From positions 1 to 64,000 of the forward strand of contig CAMXIF010000001.1 of assembly GCA_947243845.1 (NCBI GenBank): a stretch of DNA of 64,000 nt, given 5' to 3'. The notes below the pieces were generated by a model, which was not told the origin of the DNA, ran no database searches, and was given only the letters and a program-made list of their open reading frames with translations. Shown piece after piece: positions 16,708-23,893 of this stretch. The translations under genes and the position numbers were made by a program. Origin of the DNA: an uncultured bacterium. Lineage in GTDB: Bacteria; Bacillota; Clostridia; Lachnospirales; Lachnospiraceae. Position 1 is the stretch's first letter. Every line of letters begins with the position of its first letter.

Positions 16708-18446
16708 TGCAGGTAGAAGAAAGAAAAGTATATTATAAACGGAAAAGTATAAAACAGAGTCTGATTGTATTGTTAGCCGGAATTTTGGCGGCGGTTCTCT
16801 TATGTAGCTGCGGTGAAGAGGAAGTTCCCGTCAGTTCGGAACGTGTGGAGACAGAAGGTGCAATCGTGCCCGGCGAGGAATTTGATCCGGCAAGGCTGAT
16901 TAGCGGAGATGTACAGTTAAGCGCTTCCAAATTGGAAAATTATGCGTCAGAAGCAGAGTTGTATTACGACAGACATTCAGAAAAACTCGAGTACTCTATG
17001 GTTATGCCTCAGATACCGGCGAGCGATGACGCTTATCTGTATTTGTTCCAGGAGGATTGTTATAAAGCAGGCACGCTGTCTGGCGAGCCGGTTGTCTGTA
17101 GAGCGAAGAGAAGATACTGGAAGATTCGGTTTCCTTATCAGAAGGGAAGCCTGTTTGACCAATTCGTTCCGGCTCTTTTGATTGATGGCGAGTATGTTCC
17201 GGTGGGAGAGGGAGTTTACCTTTTGAATCCCGAGGCGCTTTCTGATAAGAGGGAGGAATATCCGGATGTGGGTTCCAAGAAAGGATTATTGCTGGATCCG
17301 AATATGGTTAAGACTCCGGAGTTAACGGATCTTGGTGTCAAACATGCGATTTATAATATTCCGCTGTCCCATATCATGGGGGAAACCACCAATCCGTTTC
17401 TGCCCACTATTCAGTATGAGTATGAGGGGACAACCTATCTCTTTAACGGGGCAGCCATTAACGGTTATGATGAGTTGTTTGTTTATCTGGAAGAGCAGGG
17501 AATGACTACAACAGCGGTAGTGTTGAATGACTGGAATGAGGAGCATTTGGAGCTGATTCATCCGGAGGCCAGAAATCATGACAGCGGCGCCTATTATTAT
17601 ATGTTTAATGCGGCGGACGAGGAAGGTGTGAAAACGCTTGAGGCAGTAGCCTGTTTCCTGGCAGACCGGTATTCCGGTGAAGATCATGGCATCATACACA
17701 GTTGGGTGATTGCCAATGAGATCAATCAGCATAAACTGTGGAACTATATGGATACGGTTGATGTGAACTATTACGCACAGGAATTTGAGCGGGGGATGCG
17801 GATATTCTACCAGGCTATCAAGAGCCGGTATGCAAACGCCAGAGTGTATTTCAGCATTGATCACGACTGGAACAGCAATAAGACTGCAAGCCCCAAGTAT
17901 TTCAATGCCAAAGATCTGGTCAGGGCCATCAATGATGCGGCGCTTACGCATGGAAATTATGACTGGGGGATTGCGATACACCCTTATCCGCAGCCGATGA
18001 CTCGTGTGAACTACTGGTCGCAGCATTATGATAAGACGCAGGAGGCGGAGATCGTTTCCATTATGAATTTGGGTGTGCTGACGGATTTCTTGAGTCAGGA
18101 GAAGTATCTGGATACCAATGAGGAAGTGAGGAGCATTACCATCACTGAACTTGGCTTTTCCTCCAAGTCGGGAGAAAAGCTGCAGGCGGCGGCTTTTGCT
18201 TATTGCTATTACATTACGGAAGCCAATCCCTACATAGATGCCTTTATCATGAACAGACAGACAGATGCACCGGAGGAAGTAAAACAGGGACTTGCCTTCG
18301 GAATCTATGAATACGATCATTCCGAAAAATATATCAAAGATGTATTCCGTTATATTGATACAGACCAGTCTGAGGAATATACGGAGTTTATGCTGAACAT
18401 ACTGGAGGCGGACAGCCTTGAGGAAGCACTTTCTTGGGCACAGTGA
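16707..18446 (+). CDS. DUF5722 lipoprotein, glycosidase-like
   Basis: A 579-residue lipoprotein with an N-terminal membrane segment and lipobox LCSC (C35). The body matches DUF5722, whose members look like TIM-barrel glycosidases: GVKHAIYNIPLSHIM, SWVIANEINQHKLWNYM (an NE pair in the acid/base position), YFSIDHDWN, GIAIHPYPQPM and ITITELGFSS (a glutamate in the nucleophile position). The NE and TELGF motifs suggest a retaining clan-A hydrolase, but the substrate is unknown. It overlaps the BMP-type gene by one base, so the two may act together at the cell surface. Confidence 0.85.
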   Translation: MQVEERKVYYKRKSIKQSLIVLLAGILAAVLLCSCGEEEVPVSSERVETEGAIVPGEEFDPARLISGDVQLSASKLENYASEAELYYDRHSEKLEYSMVMPQIPASDDAYLYLFQEDCYKAGTLSGEPVVCRAKRRYWKIRFPYQKGSLFDQFVPALLIDGEYVPVGEGVYLLNPEALSDKREEYPDVGSKKGLLLDPNMVKTPELTDLGVKHAIYNIPLSHIMGETTNPFLPTIQYEYEGTTYLFNGAAINGYDELFVYLEEQGMTTTAVVLNDWNEEHLELIHPEARNHDSGAYYYMFNAADEEGVKTLEAVACFLADRYSGEDHGIIHSWVIANEINQHKLWNYMDTVDVNYYAQEFERGMRIFYQAIKSRYANARVYFSIDHDWNSNKTASPKYFNAKDLVRAINDAALTHGNYDWGIAIHPYPQPMTRVNYWSQHYDKTQEAEIVSIMNLGVLTDFLSQEKYLDTNEEVRSITITELGFSSKSGEKLQAAAFAYCYYITEANPYIDAFIMNRQTDAPEEVKQGLAFGIYEYDHSEKYIKDVFRYIDTDQSEEYTEFMLNILEADSLEEALSWAQ

Positions 18447-18494
18447 TCATGGTATATTAACTGATAGAAAAGGGTTTTCTGGTAAAAAATTCTG

Positions 18495-18523
18495 TTGTAT
18501 TCTGCGGTCGATTCGGATATAAT
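18495..18523 (+). promoter_or_regulatory. Sigma-A promoter of 6S RNA
   Basis: TTGTAT (18495-18500) and TATAAT (18518-18523) with a 17-bp spacer; the initiating base would be about 18530, matching the expected 5' end of the RNA. Confidence 0.7.
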
Positions 18524-18529
18524 AGAACT

Positions 18530-18720
18530 AACCTGAAATGTGCGACTAAGTCTTGTTATTTTGAACCTACAGATACTTTAAACGGGATTCCTACATTGTC
18601 ATATGGATGCCAGGCCTCCAGCCTTTAGGCTTTGTGCAGTGGAAGGCAGAAGTATGGTTGCGGTTACCCACCTAGCTTTGCTAGGAGTCAAAATACAAGA
18701 TCCGGCATTTCGGGGGAATA
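18530..18720 (+). ncRNA. ssrS: 6S RNA
   Basis: This RNA mimics an open promoter and sequesters sigma-A RNA polymerase. The 5' arm CCTGAAATGTGCGA (18532-18545) pairs with the 3' arm ending CCGGCATTTCGGGG (18702-18715), the conserved closing stem of 6S RNAs (compare the enterobacterial GAGATGTTCGC and GGCATCTCGG). Inside, TCTTGT with ACAAGA and ATTTTGA with TCAAAAT continue a long rod around a central bulge, and a strong inner hairpin (CCACCTAGCTTTGCTAGG region) is present. About 190 nt, the usual size. No protein-coding frame runs through it. It has its own promoter and terminator. Confidence 0.85.
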
Positions 18721-18730
18721 CAAAAGATGG

Positions 18731-18762
18731 AAAAGCAGTCGTCTGTGACGGCTGCTTTTACT
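18731..18762 (+). terminator. Terminator of 6S RNA
   Basis: AAAAGCAGTCGTC (18731-18743) pairs with GACGGCTGCTTTT (18747-18759) over a 3-nt loop, with T-residues in and after the stem. Confidence 0.75.
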
Positions 18763-18911
18763 GTTAAACAACAGATTTCTGGCGAAACAGGGATCTATTG
18801 TTTAGGGATAATCGTCCGGAAGCGTGCATAGAAATAGAAAGAGTCGGTAGTTTTATGTAGAACGGAACGAAAAGGGATACCGGCACAGAAGATAGACAGA
18901 AAGGGTCTTAT

Positions 18912-21128
18912 ATGAAATTAGATACCAAAATGATGGCGAAACTATCGCTTATTTTTTTCGGACTGCTTTTCCTGGTCTGCCTGTGGCTGGGGAGAGGACA
19001 GGAAAAGAGGAATGAGCCAGAAGGAGATAAGATCCTTTCGGAGGATGTGAAGATTCTTTTGGATGCGCTGGGGATGGAAGAAGTCTTTGACGAGGGCGGT
19101 GCGCAGAACCAGTACCTGACCTATCAGCAGTACATACAGATATATGAACAGATGAACGGAGCTGAACTGGAACTTCCTGATTATGCGGAGCGGTATGAAC
19201 CGGAATATGAATTTTTGAAAGAGGATTGGTATGCGGCTTATCGAATACTGCTTGCCCATCTGGATACAGAGTCTTCCATCTGGGAGACGACAGTCTTTGT
19301 ACTCAAGGTGAATCCTCAGACCAAGGAGGCATACACAGAGAGCGGCGCAATGCAGGGAGCTTATCAATACTGTTCGGCGGCCTTTGAGGAGAATACATTT
19401 GAGGAGATGAAGGTCTATGTAAAAGGAGATAAATTACTGACGATCGTGGAAGTGCTTCCAGAAGAACATTATCTGGGGAATGTGTGGGTGATGGAAGTGA
19501 CTGATGATGTGCTTACCTGCTTTTATCACCAAGTCATGTTTCAGGTGCAGATGGGTCAGAAAGATGTCGGCCATCCGGAGCGGGAGCAAGTGGCGGATCT
19601 TACTTTTAAAAATGGCCTATTGAGAGAGGTGAAGGGACAGTCGCAAAAAATTCATGGAAAATTATTGCGAGTCACGGGGGATGAGATAGAGATTGAGGGA
19701 CAGGGAATCTACAGCATTGCAGAGGATATGGAGATTTATAAACTCCATGGCAGTATGGAGACCCTGCGGCAGGAGGATTTAAAAATCGGGTATGCGGACA
19801 CAGACTTTGTGCTCAAGAAGGACAGAGTCTGTGCCTGTCTGGTGTCCAGGGCAGAGAAAGCAGACAAAATCCGAGTCCTTATTAAAAACAAGGCATCCAA
19901 CAGCCCATATTATGAAAGTGTGGATATCCATGTGGATGGGGAGCATGTGCAGATAAAGGCAGAGGATATGGAGGAGGGTGAGCGGAGAGTCTACCGGAGC
20001 ACGAACCTTACGGACAAGGTGCTGCTGGATGTGGAAGGAATCGGTCAGGAAAATAATGCTTATCGGGGAGCAGTGGAGTGTTATCGTATGCGGGAAGGAA
20101 TCGTTCTGATCAATGAACTTTCTCTGGAAGAATATCTCTATGCAGTGGTGCCAAGTGAGATGCCGGCGTCTTATCCGGCGGAGGCGCTTAAAGCCCAGGC
20201 GGTGTGTGCCAGGACTTATGGATACCGTTATATCCTTCATGCAGGTCTGCCGCAGTTCGGAGCCCATGTAGATGATACAACAGCCTATCAGGTGTATCAT
20301 AATATTGCAGAAAATGCGGCATCCACCACGGCGGTCAGGGAGACGGAGGGGATTCTGCTTCTCTATGACGGACAGCCGGCACAGAATTATTATTACTCTA
20401 CTTCCTGTGGGGTAGGAACGGATACTGGGGTTTGGAAGGGCGGAAAAGACACAGATACTTCTTATATGCGTGCCGGGAGAGTGAGCAGTACCCAGTCCGG
20501 GGTCCGTGGGGAGGAACTTTGTCAGGAGGATATTTTCAGGGAATTTATCAGTACAGTCCATGAAGAAGATTTGGAAAAGGATGAACCCTGGTATCGTTGG
20601 ACATATAGGGTAGAACAAATAGAAGAAGATAGGATGCTTGCCCGTATACAGGAGCGGTATCAGGCAGTGCCGGCAGCTGTTCTTACGAGAACAGATGGAG
20701 AGTATTATGTATCGGAGCCGGTGGAGGAGCTGGGAACAATCCACAATCTTTCTATTGAAAAGCGGGGCGCCGGCGGGGTGGCGGATGAACTGCTTATCGA
20801 AACGGATCGGACAACGATCAAAGTAATCTCGGAGTATAATATAAGATATATATTGTGTGATGGAAAAAGTACGGTGGTACGTCAGGATGACAGTACTACC
20901 GTGCCGGTGACATTGCTTCCCAGCGGTTTTTTTGTTCTGGATGTTGGCAAAAAGGGTGATAATGTGGTAGGATATACGTTGACTGGCGGGGGATATGGTC
21001 ATGGTGTGGGAATGTCTCAGAATGGGGCAAAAGCACTCGGTGAAAGCAATGTTTCCTATGAGCAGATTCTGGCAATGTTTTATCCCGGATGTACACTAGC
21101 GGATGCAAAGACATGGAGTGAACAGTGA
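18912..21128 (+). CDS. SpoIID/LytB-domain membrane-anchored protein
   Basis: A 738-residue protein with an N-terminal anchor (about 9-26) and an extracytoplasmic body. The SpoIID domain begins near residue 394 (VLINELSLEEYLYAVVPSEM, then SYPAEALKAQAVCARTYGY) and ends with GYGHGVGMSQNGAKALGE (about 693-712). SpoIID is a lytic transglycosylase that trims denuded glycan during engulfment; the glutamate in PSEMP is its catalytic position. This protein is about twice as long as SpoIID (around 340 residues), because some 390 residues of unknown function precede the domain. It therefore belongs to the SpoIID/LytB-like group rather than being SpoIID itself. It follows 6S RNA and precedes a YihY-family gene. 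Confidence 0.9.
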   Translation: MKLDTKMMAKLSLIFFGLLFLVCLWLGRGQEKRNEPEGDKILSEDVKILLDALGMEEVFDEGGAQNQYLTYQQYIQIYEQMNGAELELPDYAERYEPEYEFLKEDWYAAYRILLAHLDTESSIWETTVFVLKVNPQTKEAYTESGAMQGAYQYCSAAFEENTFEEMKVYVKGDKLLTIVEVLPEEHYLGNVWVMEVTDDVLTCFYHQVMFQVQMGQKDVGHPEREQVADLTFKNGLLREVKGQSQKIHGKLLRVTGDEIEIEGQGIYSIAEDMEIYKLHGSMETLRQEDLKIGYADTDFVLKKDRVCACLVSRAEKADKIRVLIKNKASNSPYYESVDIHVDGEHVQIKAEDMEEGERRVYRSTNLTDKVLLDVEGIGQENNAYRGAVECYRMREGIVLINELSLEEYLYAVVPSEMPASYPAEALKAQAVCARTYGYRYILHAGLPQFGAHVDDTTAYQVYHNIAENAASTTAVRETEGILLLYDGQPAQNYYYSTSCGVGTDTGVWKGGKDTDTSYMRAGRVSSTQSGVRGEELCQEDIFREFISTVHEEDLEKDEPWYRWTYRVEQIEEDRMLARIQERYQAVPAAVLTRTDGEYYVSEPVEELGTIHNLSIEKRGAGGVADELLIETDRTTIKVISEYNIRYILCDGKSTVVRQDDSTTVPVTLLPSGFFVLDVGKKGDNVVGYTLTGGGYGHGVGMSQNGAKALGESNVSYEQILAMFYPGCTLADAKTWSEQ

Positions 21129-21168
21129 TAAAGTAATATTTATATTGATTAGATGATGATTGAAAGTC

Positions 21169-22059
21169 ATGCGCAAAAGCAGCGCAGAAATGAAGAGAAC
21201 AATGAGAACGATTTACAGATTATATTATATTATGCGGGATTTTAACTGGCAGATGACGAAGAAGAATATCAGTGCCTTTGCGGCCAGTACGGCTTTCTTT
21301 CTGTTTCTGTCCATGATACCGCTTTTGATGGCGCTTTGTGCCGTTTTGCCGTATACGGCTTTGACACAGGACAATTTGATCAACGCTATTACACAGTTTA
21401 CGCCGGATGCCATGGAGGCTATGGTGGTGAGGATTGTGTCGGATGTTTATGCCAGGTCTGCGGGTACCATTACGGTTTTTGCACTGGTTACGGTCTGGTC
21501 TGCAGGAAAAGCCATGCTGGCACTGATCCGGGGACTCAATGCGGTCAATGATTTTGAGGAGAGACGTAATTATTTTGTGCTGCGGGCGATTGCCTGTATT
21601 TATACGGTAATTATTCTGGCGGCTATGCTGGTGGCGCTGTTTGTCATGGTATTTGGCAATGTGATCGTGGATTTTTTGCTGGCGGATATTCCGCCTTTGC
21701 ATTTTCTGATGCGGTTTATCATGCATTTTCGCTTCCTGATATCCTGGGTGATATTGACATTGATTTTTGCAATGATTTATGCTTTTGTGCCAAGTAAGAA
21801 ACTGCGGTTTAAAATACAGATTCCGGGTGCGGCCTTTTCCGCTGTTTTATGGGGTGCAGCTTCTTATGCCTTTTCCGTGTATGTGGATAATTTTAATGGA
21901 TTTGGTACATACGGAAGCCTGACTACGGTTGTGATTTTAATGTTGTGGTTCTATATGCTGATGTATATTCTGATGATAGGCGCCCATATTAACCGCTATT
22001 TTGGGCCGGTTTATAAATTTTTATTCGGCTGGCTTGACAAGTCGCGGGAAAGACACTAA
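21169..22059 (+). CDS. YihY/BrkB-family membrane protein
   Basis: A protein of about 296 residues with six predicted membrane segments. Family hallmarks are AFAASTAFFLFLSMIPLL, a WSAGKAMLALIRGLNAVN segment and the C-terminal FGTYGSLTTVVILMLWFYML and GAHINRYF motifs. YihY/BrkB proteins were once called ribonuclease BN; their function is unproven, with transport proposed. The start is uncertain: ATG 21169 has no good ribosome binding site, TTG 21160 and ATG 21190 are in frame. It may be co-transcribed with the SpoIID-type gene 40 bases upstream. Confidence 0.9.
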   Translation: MRKSSAEMKRTMRTIYRLYYIMRDFNWQMTKKNISAFAASTAFFLFLSMIPLLMALCAVLPYTALTQDNLINAITQFTPDAMEAMVVRIVSDVYARSAGTITVFALVTVWSAGKAMLALIRGLNAVNDFEERRNYFVLRAIACIYTVIILAAMLVALFVMVFGNVIVDFLLADIPPLHFLMRFIMHFRFLISWVILTLIFAMIYAFVPSKKLRFKIQIPGAAFSAVLWGAASYAFSVYVDNFNGFGTYGSLTTVVILMLWFYMLMYILMIGAHINRYFGPVYKFLFGWLDKSRERH

Positions 22060-22078
22060 AATAGCAAGTAGTTTTATC

Positions 22079-22123
22079 CAAATCGAACAAAGTTTGATTG
22101 CGAGATCCGCTTCGCGGACTCAG
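22079..22123 (+). repeat. Dispersed palindromic repeat, copy B
   Basis: Starts 19 bases after the upstream stop. The core GAGATCCGC, TTC, GCGGACTC forms a hairpin with one bulge. It matches the element at 48633-48677 at 35 of 45 positions, and all ten differences are transitions. A related hairpin (GAGAAATGC, GAA, GCATTTCGAG) lies at about 22439-22461. Confidence 0.6.
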
Positions 22124-22124
22124 A

Positions 22125-22409
22125 CAAATGGAGAAATTTTAATAATAAAAGGCAAAGAAGGTGCCAGTAGGATATTATTTTCCGCAAGAGATAGGGAATC
22201 AGCGGCTGGAAGTTCCCTTCGGTTCAAATGATAATCTGAATTTCCCACCGGAGCCGCCTGTGCGAACCAATAGTAGTGCAGGACGTATCGGCACGTTACG
22301 CCAAATGAAGTGTCTGTTGCAGTGGCTGCATCGCATCAACAAACAACAGAAACCTGGGTGGTACCGCGGATTATATTCGTCCCATGTGTAAAACACATGG
22401 GACTTTTTT
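22125..22409 (+). promoter_or_regulatory. T-box leader controlling pheS-pheT
   Basis: The hallmark T-box sequence AACCTGGGTGGTACCGCGG is at 22351-22369. It is followed by a terminator, GTCCCATGTGT (22379-22389) paired with CACATGGGAC (22394-22403), then six T. The upstream part holds the stem I region, with an apical hairpin GGAA/TTCC near 22197-22217. Several TTC triplets (22217-22245) could be the phenylalanine specifier; I cannot fix which from the sequence alone. Uncharged tRNA-Phe binding would favour the antiterminator and switch on the downstream synthetase genes. Confidence 0.9.
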
Positions 22410-22514
22410 GCGCGCAGTTTCTGGCGAGCAACGCGAACGAGAAATGCGAAGCATTTCGAGTCTGCTTATGTGAGTGAGAGTCGGAAGAAAGAAAACTAAA
22501 AAAGGAGAACAGCA

Positions 22515-23534
22515 ATGAAAGAGAAGTTAGAACAGATCAAAGCGGAGGCACTACGGCAGATTGAGGCCAGTGATGCCCTCGAAAAACTCAACGAGGTCAG
22601 AGTCAATTATCTCGGCAAGAAGGGTGAATTGACGGCAGTATTGAAAGGCATGAAGGATGTGGCGCCGGAGGAGCGTCCGAAAGTCGGACAGCTTGTCAAT
22701 GAGACCAGGGAAGAGATTGAGAGAGTCCTGGAAGAATCTGTCAGAAAGATGGAAAAGGCAGTTCGTGAGGCAAAGATGAAAAAGGAAGTCATTGATGTGA
22801 CGCTGCCGGCTAAGAAGAATAATGTAGGCCACAGACATCCCAACACCATTGCCTTAGAGGAAGTAGAGAGAATTTTTATCGGTATGGGGTATGAAGTGGT
22901 AGAAGGGCCTGACGTGGAGAAGGACTACTATAATTTTGAGGCCCTCAATATTCCGGCGGATCATCCGGCCAAGGATGAACAGGATACATTTTATATTACA
23001 GGAGATATTCTCTTAAGGACACAGACTTCTTCCACCCAGGTGCATGAGATGGAAAAGGGGAAACTGCCGATCCGTATGATCGCTCCGGGCAGAGTATTCC
23101 GCTCCGATGAGGTGGATGCGACTCATTCTCCTTCGTTCCATCAGATTGAGGGGTTGGTGATTGACAAGAATATTACGTTTGCAGACTTAAAGGGAACACT
23201 GGAAGAGTTTGCGAGGGAATTATTCGGGGAGGAGACCAGAGTGAAATTCAGGCCCCATCATTTCCCGTTCACAGAGCCCAGTGCGGAGATGGATGTGACC
23301 TGCTTTAAGTGCGGCGGCAAGGGTTGTCGCTTCTGTAAGGGAGAAGGCTGGATTGAAATCTTAGGCTGCGGTATGGTACATCCCCATGTGTTGGAGATGA
23401 GCGGTATTGATCCGGAAAAATATACAGGATTTGCGTTCGGTGTGGGGTTGGAGCGTATTGCCCTCTTGAAGTATGAGATTGATGATATGAGACTGCTGTA
23501 TGAAAACGATATCCGCTTCTTGAAGCAATTTTAG
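22515..23534 (+). CDS. pheS: Phenylalanyl-tRNA synthetase alpha subunit
   Basis: A 339-residue class II synthetase subunit that charges tRNA-Phe as an alpha2-beta2 enzyme with PheT. An N-terminal coiled coil (about 1-85) binds tRNA. Class II motif 2 is [22 protein letters not shown], and motif 3 is [17 protein letters not shown] Cys cluster ([17 protein letters not shown]) is typical of Firmicute PheS. It is controlled by the T-box leader, and an AAAAAAGGAGAA ribosome binding site precedes the start. A small tautomerase-like gene separates it from pheT. Confidence 0.97.
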   Translation: MKEKLEQIKAEALRQIEASDALEKLNEVRVNYLGKKGELTAVLKGMKDVAPEERPKVGQLVNETREEIERVLEESVRKMEKAVREAKMKKEVIDVTLPAKKNNVGHRHPNTIALEEVERIFIGMGYEVVEGPDVEKDYYNFEALNIPADHPAKDEQDTFYITGDILLRTQTSSTQVHEMEKGKLPIRMIAPGRVFRSDEVDATHSPSFHQIEGLVIDKNITFADLKGTLEEFARELFGEETRVKFRPHHFPFTEPSAEMDVTCFKCGGKGCRFCKGEGWIEILGCGMVHPHVLEMSGIDPEKYTGFAFGVGLERIALLKYEIDDMRLLYENDIRFLKQF

Positions 23535-23599
23535 GGAGCAGGAGGAAGTAGGATCGAGAATTGTTTACGTGCAAAAGCGGCGCAGAAATGGAGAAAATT

Positions 23600-23830
23600 A
23601 TGCCGCATGTAAAAATTAAATGTTTTTCCGGCAGGACGCAGGAGCAGAAAAGAAGATGTGCACAAAAAATTGCGGAAGACATTTCCGAAATTCTGGTATG
23701 TGATATGGAAAGTGTCTCCGTTGCGATTGAAGATGTCGATAAAGAGGCATGGAAAGAGGAAGTTTGGGATAAGGATATGGTTGTCGATAAAGATATCTTA
23801 TTTAAAAAACCTGGATACACATATGATTGA
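23600..23830 (+). CDS. 4-oxalocrotonate tautomerase-like small protein (PptA type)
   Basis: A 76-residue tautomerase-superfamily protein. The start at 23600 is chosen because Met is followed by Pro (MPHVKIKCFSGRT), the catalytic N-terminal proline of this family after Met removal, and GGAG lies six bases upstream. The pattern KIAEDISEILVCDMESVSVAIEDV and the closing PGYTYD resemble PptA-type tautomerases. The true substrate is unknown. It sits between pheS and pheT in the same orientation and would be under the same T-box. Confidence 0.83.
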   Translation: MPHVKIKCFSGRTQEQKRRCAQKIAEDISEILVCDMESVSVAIEDVDKEAWKEEVWDKDMVVDKDILFKKPGYTYD

Positions 23831-23893
23831 ATAATATCCCAATTTCTAAGCGCTTATAAAATTTTGTAAAAAAAGAAAGGAAAAGGAATTAGA

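Noticed and set aside
17322-18320. A 332-codon minus-strand open frame opposite the DUF5722 gene
   Set aside because: A shadow of codon bias in the real plus-strand gene; no start context or recognisable domain.
18530-18720. c-di-GMP or other riboswitch upstream of the SpoIID-type gene
   Set aside because: The ends pair as a 6S closing stem and the RNA ends in its own terminator before the gene; no riboswitch core was seen.
19779-21002. A 407-codon minus-strand open frame opposite the SpoIID-type gene
   Set aside because: It lies wholly antisense to a well-supported gene, has unnatural composition (many His, Ile, Cys and Arg) and no ribosome binding site or family match.
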